64,000 bases of DNA from Halorientalis persicus (GCF_900110215.1 NZ_FOCX01000003.1:248001-312000); one strand, 5' to 3'. Shown: positions 1 to 9,178, counted from the first letter of the stretch. Made by a program: numbers and translations. The notes: generated from the sequence alone by a model not told the origin.

Positions 1-800
1 AAGTACGAGAAGCGATCGGTGACAAAGAAATCCACGTCCTGCTTGCTGGGTTTCCCTGCCCAGGGTTCTCTATCGCAGGGGAGCGTGATCCAGAGGACGA
101 GCGTAATTTCCTCTATCAAGAGATTATCCGATTGATCGACGCTATCGACCCGTGGTTCCTGGTGATGGAGAACGTTCCGGGGATTACGACGATCGAGGAC
201 GGTAAAGCGTACGATGCGATCCTCGACGACTTCGAGGACGCAGGCTATCCACTCGCCACACAAATTCTCGAAGCCGCCGATTACGAAGTCCCACAGATCC
301 GCTCACGAAGTGTCTTCATCGGGAACAAATTCGGCCTCGAAAACCCATATCCGAAAAAAGTCCTCAGCGAAGAGGAGTATTTGGAATGTGATACATACAT
401 CTCTGATTTGAAAGATACAGCGCGCGACCCGTCAATCAACCACGAATGGACAGATCACAGGGACGATACGATAGAACGCATCTCGGAGGTTGACCCCGGC
501 GAATCCCTGTACGACAGTTACAAGGACGCATGGAAGCGGCAATATCCCGGTGCCCCGTGTATGGCGATCAAAGAGAATCACGGCGGCGTACACATCCACC
601 CTGAACTAGACCGTTGTATCTCCGCCCGTGAGATGGCACGTCTCCAGACGTTCCCGGATGACTTCCATTTCGAGGGTCGTATGAAACGAACCTTCGTTCA
701 AATCGGGAACGCCGTTCCGGTCAACCTCGCCAAACACGTCGCTCTCGGGCTTCGACCGACGCTCGACGAGGTTCGAGAAGACCACATCGAGAACGCTTAA
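1..800 (+). CDS. DNA (cytosine-5-)-methyltransferase, 5' end outside the window
   Basis: Methylates cytosine C5 in a DNA target using SAM. The reading frame is open from base 3, so the gene starts before the window. Visible motifs in order: the catalytic loop read as GFPCPGFS (bases 45-68; the usual Gln after Cys is Pro here), MENVPGI (motif VI, catalytic Glu), PQIRSRSVFIG (motif VIII QxRxR), then ISAREMARLQTFPDDF and QIGNAVPVNLA (motifs IX-X). Base composition is visibly less GC-rich than the core genes to the right. It meets the HNH nuclease gene tail to tail with a 4-bp overlap, so the two are a likely restriction-modification pair. Target sequence cannot be told. Confidence 0.93.
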   Translation, partial: VREAIGDKEIHVLLAGFPCPGFSIAGERDPEDERNFLYQEIIRLIDAIDPWFLVMENVPGITTIEDGKAYDAILDDFEDAGYPLATQILEAADYEVPQIRSRSVFIGNKFGLENPYPKKVLSEEEYLECDTYISDLKDTARDPSINHEWTDHRDDTIERISEVDPGESLYDSYKDAWKRQYPGAPCMAIKENHGGVHIHPELDRCISAREMARLQTFPDDFHFEGRMKRTFVQIGNAVPVNLAKHVALGLRPTLDEVREDHIENA

Positions 801-1645
801 TCGCTGGTGTCTTCCAACGTCAATTGTTTTTCACCCGAACCACCGATATCCAACACGGTCCCCTCTAAATCAATATCTTCGCTGAACGCGATGCTTTCTC
901 GGATCCGTTCGTTGAGTTCTCGCCGCCATCGGTCGAAGTTGTACCAGCCACAGCCGACACAGCCGACTTCTGCTTCGGGCCCGTTCTCGGGAACACCCTC
1001 CGGCCACGTCGGCCCGCCGCGATACCAGAATTCGATCCCCATCGGTGCGCCTCGTTCTCCCGTCTCGATACAGTGTTCGCAAGCCCGTGACTTCAGCAAA
1101 TTGTGGTTTCCCTTTCCGTCGTCCTTCAACAGCTGGAACTTGCGCTCGATCTCCCTCTCGCTGATCTCCTCGGCGTACGATTCTTCGACGCCGCCCCATC
1201 GTTCCATCGGGAATCGATGGTCGATGACCAGATCGTGAAGCTGCCGTTGTCGATTTTCGATTACGTCTCGATGGTCGTAATGCTCCAATATTTTCTGTTT
1301 AACAGCTTCGGGGATGTTCGCAGCGGCATTCGCTGTTTTCCGTTCACCAGTCCATCGATCGTGTCGAGTCGTCTCCCCACAAACATCACAGTGCTGATCT
1401 TCCGATTCGATCTCGAAGCCCGGTCGGGTCTTGGTTCCGCGTTCGAGCCCCTGGATACCGCCTCCCCCAGCGATCTGGTCCGTTTCTACGTGGCCGTACT
1501 CGTGACTTCGACAGTGCCAATTCCTGTCTGAAAGAACGGATAGTACTTTGAATTGCTTGCTGTCACGGCTGCGATATTCGTCGGCCAACGCGTCGGTGAG
1601 TTCGTCGTCAGATAGGGTTTCGAGATCGTCTTTCGTAACTGGCAT
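797..1645 (-). CDS. HNH-type restriction endonuclease (putative)
   Basis: Protein of 282 residues with three CxxC pairs (CDVC, CEHC, CVGC) and a central LVIDHRFPMERW ... FQLLKDDGKGNHN ... KSRACEHC block. DHR followed by N-H-N with zinc cysteines fits the beta-beta-alpha-metal (HNH) nuclease fold found in some type II restriction enzymes. The ATG at 1643-1645 is chosen; an upstream GTG at 1708 would add 21 residues without family-like sequence. It converges with the C5 methyltransferase, overlapping by 4 bp, which supports a cognate restriction role. The family assignment is from motifs only; an unrelated zinc-binding HNH protein is possible. Confidence 0.72.
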   Translation of the reverse strand: MPVTKDDLETLSDDELTDALADEYRSRDSKQFKVLSVLSDRNWHCRSHEYGHVETDQIAGGGGIQGLERGTKTRPGFEIESEDQHCDVCGETTRHDRWTGERKTANAAANIPEAVKQKILEHYDHRDVIENRQRQLHDLVIDHRFPMERWGGVEESYAEEISEREIERKFQLLKDDGKGNHNLLKSRACEHCIETGERGAPMGIEFWYRGGPTWPEGVPENGPEAEVGCVGCGWYNFDRWRRELNERIRESIAFSEDIDLEGTVLDIGGSGEKQLTLEDTSD

Positions 1646-1908
1646 CTCCTGAAGTGAACACGACGCCCCAGAATAGATGTTTCCCCTATACGTACACCGC
1701 ACGATCACATTGATCGCATATCATCTACGCATCGAGCACAACCGCGATGCGCACTTCTATTACGGTTGGCAGTGGAGAGCTACTTCGACGATTGGCCGAT
1801 TCAGTGCCTGCTTCGAACGTGCGTTCGGAGTCGCTTCGCGGCGGCCCCGTCCGAGGTCGAACCCGGACACCGTTTCGACTCCCGCTCCGATACCTGCGAC
1901 TCACGAAT

Positions 1909-1947
1909 CGTTCCTCGCAGATATGCGCCGGCCGGGAATTGAACCCG
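1909..1947. repeat. Duplicated tRNA-Gly 3' end (attachment-site copy)
   Basis: 39 bp identical to 2017-2055, exactly 108 bp apart. The copy contains the acceptor and T-arm part of the tRNA-Gly gene plus 15 bp beyond it. Duplication of a tRNA 3' end is the usual scar of tyrosine-recombinase integration. The rest of 1646-2031 holds no gene I can support. Confidence 0.8.
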
Positions 1948-2016
1948 ATGGCAACTCCTCGCCACCGCTCGGATTTGCGTGATTCAAGTCCCTCTGACGA
2001 TATCGCTCGTCACGTC

Positions 2017-2055
2017 CGTTCCTCGCAGATATGCGCCGGCCGGGAATTGAACCCG
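2017..2055. repeat. Attachment-site copy inside tRNA-Gly
   Basis: Second 39-bp copy; it overlaps the 3' end of the intact tRNA-Gly gene. The tRNA 3' end points left, so an element using this site would lie on the left, where the restriction-modification pair sits. Confidence 0.8.
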
Positions 2056-2102
2056 GGCTATGAGCTTGGGAAGCTCATGTCCTACCACTAGACCACCGGC
2101 GC
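2032..2102 (-). tRNA. tRNA-Gly (CCC)
   Basis: 71-nt cloverleaf on the minus strand: acceptor GCGCCGG pairs with CCGGCGC, D-arm GTCTAGTGGTAGGAC, anticodon stem TGAGC/GCTCA around loop TTCCCAA (anticodon CCC), T-loop TTCAATT. Discriminator A; CCA is not encoded. Confidence 0.96.
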
Positions 2103-2396
2103 ACTCATTCATTTGCGCACCGAGCCTCGCCTCACTCGCTCGGCGAGACACCGGCGCGCACATCCGTTCGCGCCGAACACCATCTCGCTTCGCTCGATGG
2201 GACCCCGGCGCGCTCGATTCGTGGTACCGGGTCCCGGCACTTGAACGTAGCGCTTCGCTCGACTGGCTCCAGCGACCGTTGCACGCGCCGTAAGCCGAAT
2301 CAAACCGGCTGCTCACTCGACCGACCGCCGAACAACAGTTGCAGACCGTTGCTATCCCACGAATAACCAAGCCGTCCTCGCCCCTGGCATGGATGT
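2103..2396. other. Intergenic, no gene seen
   Basis: GC-rich spacer between tRNA-Gly and the DUF4397 gene. It contains several short inverted GC-rich stretches but nothing I can assign; the tRNA promoter must lie at its left end. Confidence 0.6.
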
Positions 2397-3251
2397 ATGC
2401 CAGCCAACAATCCACGCCGCGCCGCCGGTGTCGTTCTGGTGGCCACACTCCTCGGGGCCCTTCTGGTCGCCGGGGCGACGGCGGGCCTCGCACAGGACGG
2501 GGACGAGACGCCGGACAACGAGACCGAGGACGGGACGGCACAGGTCCGGATCGCTCATGCGGTCCCGAACGCGCCGGCCGTCGACGTCGCCGTCGACGGT
2601 GAGACGGTCCTCGAAAACGTCACGTTCGGGACCGTCAGCGACTACCTGTCGGTCGACGCGGGCGCTCGACAGGTGACCGTCACGGCCGCCAACGACTCCG
2701 AGGCGGTCTACTACGACGAGACGCTCCCCATCCGGACCGGTACCTACACCGTCGCCGCGGCCGGCGAGGTCGGTGACGACGCCGCCGAGCCGTTCACGCC
2801 CGTCATCCTCCTCGACGAGGGCACCGAACCCGACGAGGACGAGGCGCTGGTCCGACTCGCCCACCTCGCGCCCGACGCGCCCGCCGTCGACGTGACCGTC
2901 GTCGAGACGGACGAGGCGCTGTTCGAGAACGTGAGCTTCGCCAACAGTAGCGAGTACCAGACTGTCCCGGCCGGCAACTACACTCTCGACGTGCGGCCGG
3001 CCGACGACGCGGACGCCGACCCCGTCGCGACGGTGAACGTCACCCTCGACAACGGGACCGCCTACACCGGCTTCGCCGTCGGCTACCTCGACCCCGAGGC
3101 GGCGGCCGGTGACGAACCGTTCGACGTGGTGCTGGAAGCCGACCAGCTCACGGCACCGACCGTGGAGAACGAAACCGGCGAGACGCCCGACATCCAGGTC
3201 GAAACCGCCGCGGAGACGCCGACCGACGACGGAGACGACGCCGCGGAGTGA
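2397..3251 (+). CDS. DUF4397 domain secreted/surface protein
   Basis: 284 residues. An N-terminal signal segment (about residues 9-31, ending near GLAQ) is followed by an acidic linker and two repeats of the DUF4397 beta-sandwich, each opening with the typical VRIAHAVPNAPAVDVAVDG or VRLAHLAPDAPAVDVTVV motif (about residues 48 and 155). The C-terminus is an acidic Thr/Glu-rich tail without a clear membrane anchor. The domain is common in archaeal and bacterial exported proteins; function is unknown. ATG at 2397 places the signal peptide directly at the start. Confidence 0.88.
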   Translation: MPANNPRRAAGVVLVATLLGALLVAGATAGLAQDGDETPDNETEDGTAQVRIAHAVPNAPAVDVAVDGETVLENVTFGTVSDYLSVDAGARQVTVTAANDSEAVYYDETLPIRTGTYTVAAAGEVGDDAAEPFTPVILLDEGTEPDEDEALVRLAHLAPDAPAVDVTVVETDEALFENVSFANSSEYQTVPAGNYTLDVRPADDADADPVATVNVTLDNGTAYTGFAVGYLDPEAAAGDEPFDVVLEADQLTAPTVENETGETPDIQVETAAETPTDDGDDAAE

Positions 3252-3380
3252 ACAGGAGCCTCGACCGGCCAGCCGAACGGGCCGCTGATCCCGTTCTTTT
3301 CTGCCCGCTCGAACCGGACACGCGTCCGGAAATCAGGGTGCGTCGGGACGTATTAGTCCATCGGGGTCGAACGGGACCCC

Positions 3381-4235
3381 ATGGCAGAGACGGACCACAT
3401 CGCACGTGCCGACCAGCCGCTCGATCTCTCGCTGTCGACGGCGGAACTGGACGCCCGTCGGGATCACATCACGTCGTTCATCACGGACCAGCTGGAGGCG
3501 GCGGGCGTCGGGGACGCGATCATCGGACTTTCCGGGGGGATCGACAGCACGCTGACCGCGTATCTGGCCGTCGAGGCACTCGGGGCGGACAGCGTCCACG
3601 GGCTGGTGATGCCCAGCGAGGTCAACCGCGAGGAGAACATGAGCGACGCCGAACGCGTCGCGGAGACGCTCGGTATCGAGTACGACGTGATCCCGGTCGA
3701 ACCCATCGTCGACACGATCCTCGACGTGGTGCCGGGGACTGATCCCGCGGTCGACGTGGAGACCGAATCCCGCCGGATGGCCGTCGGGAACCTCCGGGTC
3801 CGGGCGCGTGCGGTCCTGAACTACTTCTACGCGAACCAGAACGACGCGCTCGTACTGGGGACTGGCAACCGGAGCGAGGCGCTGGTCGGCTACTACACGA
3901 AGTACGGCGACGGCGCGGTCGATTGCCACCCCATCGCCAACCTCTACAAGGGACAGGTGCGCCAGCTGGCCAAACACCTCGGCGTCGAGGACGATCTGGC
4001 GGAGAAGACCGCTAGCGCCGAGATGTGGTCGGGCCAGACCGACGAACAGGAACTCGGGTTGACCTACGAGACGCTCGACTCGGTGCTCGCGCTCCACGTC
4101 GACGGGCCGCTCTCGAAGTCCGCGACCGCCCGCGAGATCGGCGTGGAACCGTCGGTTATCGACCGGGTGGTCGGGCTGTACGAGCGGAGCGCACACAAGC
4201 GACGGATGCCACCGGGACCGGAACCGCTGTCCTAA
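3381..4235 (+). CDS. nadE: NH3-dependent NAD+ synthetase
   Basis: 284 residues. Converts nicotinate adenine dinucleotide to NAD+ with ATP and ammonia. The PP-loop LSGGIDSTLTA sits at about residues 51-61; later blocks VLGTGNRSEALVGYYTKYGDGAVDCHPIANLYKGQVRQLAKHL-type residues (about 157-198) match the family's substrate loop. There is no glutaminase domain, so free ammonia is expected as donor. It converges with the zinc-finger membrane protein gene, overlapping by 4 bp. ATG chosen; a TATTA element lies about 30 bases upstream. Confidence 0.95.
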   Translation: MAETDHIARADQPLDLSLSTAELDARRDHITSFITDQLEAAGVGDAIIGLSGGIDSTLTAYLAVEALGADSVHGLVMPSEVNREENMSDAERVAETLGIEYDVIPVEPIVDTILDVVPGTDPAVDVETESRRMAVGNLRVRARAVLNYFYANQNDALVLGTGNRSEALVGYYTKYGDGAVDCHPIANLYKGQVRQLAKHLGVEDDLAEKTASAEMWSGQTDEQELGLTYETLDSVLALHVDGPLSKSATAREIGVEPSVIDRVVGLYERSAHKRRMPPGPEPLS

Positions 4236-4870
4236 CTGCTCTCGGCGACGACCCGAATGCTGTCACCGTCCTGCAGGACGTACGACGACGGATCGACGTC
4301 GTTCCCGTTGACGGCGACTGTGACGTTCGTGTTCGCATCGCTCTCGTTGTAGGTCGTTCCCTGGAAGGTGACCGACGAGTCGGTGACGCCGATGCCCAGC
4401 GTCGACATGGCGTACTCCAGGGTCACGCCCTGGGCGTGTTTGTGCCACTGCTGGCCGTTGCCGTTCTCGAAGTGGAACGCGTCGTCGCGGAGCTGATACT
4501 GCTCCTGACTGAAATCGAGTGCGTTCCCGTCGACGACCACGTCGATGCTCCCGTGCTGGTGGACGCTCTGGTACCTGTAGGGTGTCTGTTCGACCTCACC
4601 GACGCTCCCGCTGGCGGCCGCGGGACCGCTCCCGCCGCCGACGTTGAGGACGAACACGACGTAGACGAGGACGGCAACCGTGAACAGGAGCGTCCCCGCG
4701 ATGATGACCGGGCCGGTCGGAAACTCCCCCGCTTCGTCGTCGCCGACGTGGTCGGCGACCCGGCGGCGGTCGATCCGGCTCAGTTCCGATTCGTCGTGCT
4801 CGGCGTGCAAGTGTTCGAGATACGCCCCCTCTCCCTCGAACGACCCGTCGCAGTAGTTACATTCCGGCAT
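4232..4870 (-). CDS. Membrane protein with N-terminal C2H2 zinc finger
   Basis: 212 residues. Residues 1-30 read MPECNYCDGSF..AYLEHLHAEH, a C2H2-like finger. One hydrophobic helix follows (about residues 53-76), then an outside domain of about 130 residues rich in Asn/Gln/His (VHQHGSIDVVVDG, HKHAQGVTLEYAM) ending in a beta-grasp-like NVTVAVNGNDV..YVLQDGDSIRVV. The layout (cytoplasmic finger, one TM, exported domain) recalls the DsbA-like protein at 41695-42669. I do not know its function. ATG at 4868-4870 chosen because the finger begins there. Confidence 0.8.
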   Translation of the reverse strand: MPECNYCDGSFEGEGAYLEHLHAEHDESELSRIDRRRVADHVGDDEAGEFPTGPVIIAGTLLFTVAVLVYVVFVLNVGGGSGPAAASGSVGEVEQTPYRYQSVHQHGSIDVVVDGNALDFSQEQYQLRDDAFHFENGNGQQWHKHAQGVTLEYAMSTLGIGVTDSSVTFQGTTYNESDANTNVTVAVNGNDVDPSSYVLQDGDSIRVVAESS

Positions 4871-4952
4871 GAGACTCCCCGTTTCGTACCGCCACACTTC
4901 GAGACTCCACGGTTCAACCTTTTCGGTCCGGCAGTTCTCGCGGGCCGGGGCG

Positions 4953-5633
4953 TCAGGCCCGGTCGAAGTCGGCCGCGGCGTGCAGATCCGCGAACGCGTC
5001 CGCTTCCCGCCGTTCCTGCTCGGTCGTGCCGGCGTCGTCGCGCAGTCGGCGCTTGAGGACGGCCAGCGCGCCGTGGTCGTTGGCCGCGATCTCGTCCGCC
5101 ACGGCCCGAGGGTCGGCGGTGACCCGTGAGAGCAGTCCCATCCGGAGTGCCGCCTCGGCGTCGACGACCCGGCCCGACAGCGCGATGTCCATCGCCTCGC
5201 CCTCCCCGACCACGCGGGGAAGGCGCGCGGTGCCGCCCCAGGCCCCGAACAGACCGAGTTCCACGCCAGTCTCGGCGAAGGTCGCGTCCGCGGTGCCGAC
5301 CCGGAGGTCACACGCGAGCGCGAGTTCGACGCCACCGCCACGGGCGGGCCCGTCGATCCCTGCGACGACGACGGGCTCGCTGTCCTCGATGGTGCGGGCG
5401 ACTACCTGTCCGTGGGCGGCGAACTCGCGGGGATCGGCGAGGTCGGCGACCACGTCGAGGTCGGCCCCGGCACAGAAGGCGTCGCCGGCCCCCTGCAGGT
5501 AGACGACGGGTGCGTCGGCGTCGGTGACGGCCGCTTCGAGGGCGTCCAGCCCCGACGGGGTGAGCGCGTTGCGTCGCTCGGGCCGGTCGAGCGTGACGAC
5601 AAGCACGCCGTCGGCCCGTTCGGTCGTTATCAT
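4953..5633 (-). CDS. Enoyl-CoA hydratase/isomerase family protein
   Basis: 226 residues with the crotonase fold: early strand TLDRPERRNALT, then YLQGAGDAFCAGADLDVV (oxyanion segment) and IDGPARGGGVELALACDLRVGTADATFAETGVELGLFGAWGGTARLPR. The second catalytic Glu position reads FGAWGG, so a classical hydratase activity is not certain. Beta-oxidation or a related CoA pathway is likely. ATG at 5631-5633 is preferred over an upstream TTG at 5660. Confidence 0.88.
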   Translation of the reverse strand: MITTERADGVLVVTLDRPERRNALTPSGLDALEAAVTDADAPVVYLQGAGDAFCAGADLDVVADLADPREFAAHGQVVARTIEDSEPVVVAGIDGPARGGGVELALACDLRVGTADATFAETGVELGLFGAWGGTARLPRVVGEGEAMDIALSGRVVDAEAALRMGLLSRVTADPRAVADEIAANDHGALAVLKRRLRDDAGTTEQERREADAFADLHAAADFDRA

Positions 5634-5694
5634 GCGGGGTCCGTGGTCGGTCGTTTCCAAAGGTCTTTGCCTTTCCCCCCGCTAGTTCGGCGTA

Positions 5695-6453
5695 ATGGAC
5701 GAAGCCGCTGCGGTTCGGCGAGCGGCGCTGGAGGCCGTCGACGACGTCGATCCGGATCGTCTCTTCGAGCGCATCGAACAGCGCATCGAGGGCGGGTCGA
5801 TGGCGCCGGGCGCGCTGACGCTGTGCAGTGCAGCGGCCGTCGCCGAGGGTGCCGAGACGCCATCGGCCGGGTCCGAGGAGGCGGTCGGCACCGACGGACT
5901 CGACGACCGCGCCGCCGGTGTCCAGCTTATCTACGAGGGACTCCGGCTCACTCGCTCGCTGGCTCACGCCGAACCCTGGGCCGGTCACGATCGGCTCGAC
6001 GACTGGTCGACCTCCGCCGTCGCGGCGGCACGGCCCGGCGACGACGGGAAAGAACTCGCGGCCGCCGCGGCCGATCTGGACGTCCTGGTCGCGGACATCC
6101 TCGTCGCACGCGGCTTCTACCTCCTCGCACGAACCGAGGCGGCCGAGGCCGCCGTCACGGTCGTCCGCTCGTTCGGCCAGGATCAAACTGTGCGCCGGGA
6201 GACCGACGACCCCACGCTCGACGGCAACCTCGAAGCCGACGTGTTCGAGCTGGCCGTCGTCGCCGGGACCACCGCCGCCGGCGGGAGCGCCCCCGTCGGA
6301 CTCCGGGAGTTCGTCACCGATCTCGCGACCGTGGAGGGCGAGCTGCCCCAGGCCGAGGCCGTCCTCACCGGCGAGGTCCGCGACCGACTCGGGGGACTCG
6401 TCGGGACCGACCCCTCGCCCGCCAGCGGTGCGCGGACCTCCGCCGACCATTAA
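5695..6453 (+). CDS. All-helical haloarchaeal protein of unknown function
   Basis: 252 residues, predicted almost wholly alpha-helical and rich in Ala, Glu and Asp; no signal peptide or membrane segment. Stretches such as VQLIYEGLRLTRSLAHAEPW and DLDVLVADILVARGFYLLARTEAAEAAV resemble helical bundles of the isoprenyl-synthase type, but no DDxxD motif is present. It lies 61 bp from the divergent enoyl-CoA hydratase gene and just before tRNA-Thr. I do not recognise a function. Confidence 0.75.
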   Translation: MDEAAAVRRAALEAVDDVDPDRLFERIEQRIEGGSMAPGALTLCSAAAVAEGAETPSAGSEEAVGTDGLDDRAAGVQLIYEGLRLTRSLAHAEPWAGHDRLDDWSTSAVAAARPGDDGKELAAAAADLDVLVADILVARGFYLLARTEAAEAAVTVVRSFGQDQTVRRETDDPTLDGNLEADVFELAVVAGTTAAGGSAPVGLREFVTDLATVEGELPQAEAVLTGEVRDRLGGLVGTDPSPASGARTSADH

Positions 6454-6501
6454 ATCGAAACGCATAAAGACAATCTCCTGCTACTCCTGAGTGCAGCACG
6501 C

Positions 6502-6573
6502 GCCTGGGTAGCTTAGCGGTAAAGCGCGTCCTTGGTAAGGACGAGACCCCGGATTCAAATTCCGGCCTAGGCT
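6502..6573 (+). tRNA. tRNA-Thr (GGT)
   Basis: 72 nt: acceptor GCCTGGG/CCTAGGC (one G-U pair), anticodon stem-loop GTCCT-TGGTAAGGAC with anticodon GGT, T-stem CCGGA/TCCGG with loop TTCAAAT. A short T-rich run (CTTTTCGTTT) follows at once as likely terminator. CCA is not encoded. Confidence 0.96.
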
Positions 6574-7595
6574 CTTTTCGTTTCTCAGGGTCTGTACGGA
6601 GTAATACCGGAAGATTCGGCCGTCCTTCGAAGCCTCCTGTTTCGAGAATGCGTCCATCTAGCTGCTACGATATCGGACCGTGGCCAACCTTTATTTTCTC
6701 CCGGGATGCACTCGAAGATACGTCCGTTCGGGCCAACAGCTGTCCGAGCGGACGGGCTCCGGTCAACGAGCCCCGAAGTCCGGGCCCATGACGCCGAGCG
6801 CGAGGATATCGCCCACGTAGTACAGAACAGTACTGCGGTCGAGGCCGAGGTCACGGACAAGCCTTGCCTGCCACGAGCGAGTGGGTACAACCCCGAGCGA
6901 GATAGGCAGGGCCGTTGACTTCCCGCCTCAGGCTTTCTTGCAGGACCCGACTCGTGGGTACTGCCTGGGTTTCTCGACACCTCACCGCACCTCTCACTCT
7001 TCTTGAATTTCACGCATGATAATCAGCCAAAAGATACTTTACCCATCCGCGCATACCGATGAATAGGCACCAACACGGTGCCACCCCCCACCCCCCACCC
7101 CCACCGATCCCCCACCCTTTCTACTTCGACGCTATACCCCCGAGCGACAGCCGTGTGTCGGCACACAGTCGGGATCGCGCGACCGACAGATTCCGTGCTA
7201 GAGAACCACAATCCCTTATATTCGTTAGCTCGCTCTAGGTCCGGGAGGGCGATTAAAGAGTTTTAACATTATAGACCATAACATTTTTCTGCTGATGTAT
7301 ACTCGTGACGGATGCGTACGAACAGACACCGCGGCAACGCGGGCGGAGTTCCAATGTTACCGGGTACGATCCGTCGCAGATTCCAGTCGTCAGCCGCTGT
7401 CGGCACGTGGGCACAGTGGGCGGTTCGCGCCGTCGCTGGTTCCCGGAGTGGGGTCGACCGGCTGGGTCGAGGACGGTCGCTGATCGGTTCCGGAACCCGC
7501 TCGCGCGGTTCCTGGACGGCACCCAGGTCCCACCGTCCCAGAGCCGTTTCGACAGAGATAAACCAATTCTACTGGAGGACCTAAACGCAATAACC
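6574..7595. other. About 1 kb without a supported gene; possible IS200/IS605-type 3'-end remnant
   Basis: No reading frame here looks like a haloarchaeal gene. On the minus strand, 6900-7000 reads ...GAAAGCC-TGA-GGCGGGAAGTCAACG..., which resembles the hairpin and tail found at the right end of haloarchaeal IS200/IS605 (TnpB) elements, and the frame through it ends RKPEAGSQ, a TnpB-like tail. Next to it GCCTTGCCTGCC and GGCAGGGC can pair. A minus-strand ATG at 7017 is closed after seven codons. 7240-7275 is AT-rich. The TnpB link is a weak inference from memory of such ends. Confidence 0.3.
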
Positions 7596-8666
7596 ATGGC
7601 ACACGATTCAGATGGGGACGACCCCGTTGCGAGCAGCGTCAAGAGCACAGAGCCGTACATCAAGGACGTCGACAACAAGAAGGCACGCGAACTGCGCGAG
7701 CAGCTGAACAACGAAGACTTCGTCTTCGCGCCCGGTCTCTACCACGCGCTGGACGCCCGACTGGCCGAGATGGCCGGTCTGGACGCCGCGTACATGTCGG
7801 GTTACTCGACGGTTCTCGGTCAGTTCGGCTTCCCGGACCTCGAGATGGTCGACATGCGCGAGATGGTCGAGAACGCAAAGCGCATCGTCGAAGCGACCGA
7901 GCTTCCGGTCATCGCGGACTGTGACACCGGCTACGGTGGCATCCACAACGTCCGCCGCGCGGTCCGTGAGTACGAGAAGGTCGGCGTCGCCGCGGTCCAC
8001 ATCGAGGACCAGACGACGCCCAAGCGCTGTGGGCACATCGCCGGCAAGAAGATCGTCTCCCGCGAAGACGCCAAGGCCCGCTTCGAGGCCGCCGTCGACG
8101 CGAAGCAGGACGAGGACACGATCATCATCGCCCGGACCGACGCCTACGGCTCGGCCAACGGCGACTGGGAGGAACACCTCGAGCGCGGTCGGATGTACGC
8201 CGACGCCGGCGTCGACCTGGTCTGGCCCGAGATGCCCGACCCGTCCCGCGAGGACGCCGTCAACTACGCCGAGACCATCCACGAGACCCACCCCGACCTG
8301 AAGCTGGCCTTCAACTACTCCAGCTCGTTCGCCTGGTCCGAGGAAGAGGACCCGCTCACGTTCCAGGAACTGGGCGACCTCGGCTACAAGTACCAGTTCA
8401 TCACCCTGTACGCCCTGCACTCGGGCGCACACGCGGTCTACGAGGACATGAAGAACATCGCGCAGAACGACGAAGAAGCGCAGTGGGACCTCGAGGACCG
8501 CTACCTGGGTCACGAGACCGAGAGTCACCACCAGCTCTCGTTCGTCCCGCGCTTCCAGAACATCGAAGCGCAGTTCGACCCCGAGGCCGCCAAGCGCCAG
8601 GAGGAGTCCGCCGGCTTCAGCGACGAAGAGGAAGGAGCCGTCATCAACTCCGACCAGGACGACTGA
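7596..8666 (+). CDS. aceA: Isocitrate lyase
   Basis: 356 residues. Splits isocitrate into succinate and glyoxylate, the first step of the glyoxylate shunt. Visible: [11 protein letters not shown] (Mg-binding Asp residues), [14 protein letters not shown] (catalytic Cys in KRCGH, about residue 143), IIARTDAYG, and FNYSSSFAW. Length and an acidic C-terminal tail fit the haloarchaeal short form. ATG at 7596 is chosen; the frame is open further upstream but that extension is basic and unlike the family. A GGAGG lies at 7574-7578, 17 bases before ATG. Malate synthase follows 1.8 kb downstream. Confidence 0.95.
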   Translation: MAHDSDGDDPVASSVKSTEPYIKDVDNKKARELREQLNNEDFVFAPGLYHALDARLAEMAGLDAAYMSGYSTVLGQFGFPDLEMVDMREMVENAKRIVEATELPVIADCDTGYGGIHNVRRAVREYEKVGVAAVHIEDQTTPKRCGHIAGKKIVSREDAKARFEAAVDAKQDEDTIIIARTDAYGSANGDWEEHLERGRMYADAGVDLVWPEMPDPSREDAVNYAETIHETHPDLKLAFNYSSSFAWSEEEDPLTFQELGDLGYKYQFITLYALHSGAHAVYEDMKNIAQNDEEAQWDLEDRYLGHETESHHQLSFVPRFQNIEAQFDPEAAKRQEESAGFSDEEEGAVINSDQDD

Positions 8667-8750
8667 TCGGCTAACCGCAACTTTTCTTTCGACGCGAACC
8701 GGATAGCGGCTGCTTCGTCCGTCTGCGTCCGTCGAAACCGAGTCGCCTGC

Positions 8751-8933
8751 TCAGTCGTCTGCGGCCCGATCGACGACGGTCACGACCACGTCCCAGTCGG
8801 GGTGGCCGTCGTCGCCGTCCACGTCCCAGCCGCCTTCGATGTCGATACCGTTCTCGTGTGCCAACCGTATCAGCTTGGTGAGTAGCCGCTCGAAACTCGC
8901 CGCGTCAGGAACGCTCAGGTGTGGGTCCTCCAT
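8751..8933 (-). CDS. Small acidic protein of unknown function
   Basis: 60 residues: MEDPHLSVPDAASFERLL.. with an amphipathic helix and a hydrophobic strand WDVVVTVVDRA. It is acidic and has haloarchaeal codon use. It lies between aceA and the first regulator, on the opposite strand. No family recognised. Confidence 0.6.
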   Translation of the reverse strand: MEDPHLSVPDAASFERLLTKLIRLAHENGIDIEGGWDVDGDDGHPDWDVVVTVVDRAADD

Positions 8934-9063
8934 GGTGTCCTCACGGGGTATGCAGTGACTTCGGTAGAACCGGTGCCTCGTGTCGCCCCGCCGCGAGGTC
9001 CGTAGCAGTGTACAACGCCGTACTCACTGCTATGGGGCCCCGACTTAATAACTCCCGGATTAG

Positions 9064-9178
9064 CTTGGTATACCATGCAATTTTCGCCAACCCGGGTGCC
9101 GTCCCCGGATTCATGTCTGAGAAATTTAAAAAGAACCGGGGTGGCTTATGCCTGGGCCATGTAGCCTCGTATACCAAG
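9064..9178. promoter_or_regulatory. Inverted repeat pair around a TATA-like stretch
   Basis: CTTGGTATAC at 9064-9073 (inside the perfect 10-bp palindrome TGGTATACCA at 9066-9075) and its reverse complement GTATACCAAG at 9169-9178 flank GAAATTTAAAAAG (9121-9133). This is upstream of the Bat-type regulator gene that starts at 9228. It may be an operator pair; the bound protein is unknown. Confidence 0.5.

Noticed and set aside
6585-7013. 142-codon minus-strand frame as a protein gene
   Set aside because: Basic composition, no haloarchaeal codon bias and no acidic surface; the stretch is better seen as non-coding or IS remnant.
7305-7595. In-frame extension of isocitrate lyase by 97 codons
   Set aside because: The extension is Arg-rich and does not resemble the family; the ATG at 7596 starts the typical acidic lead.
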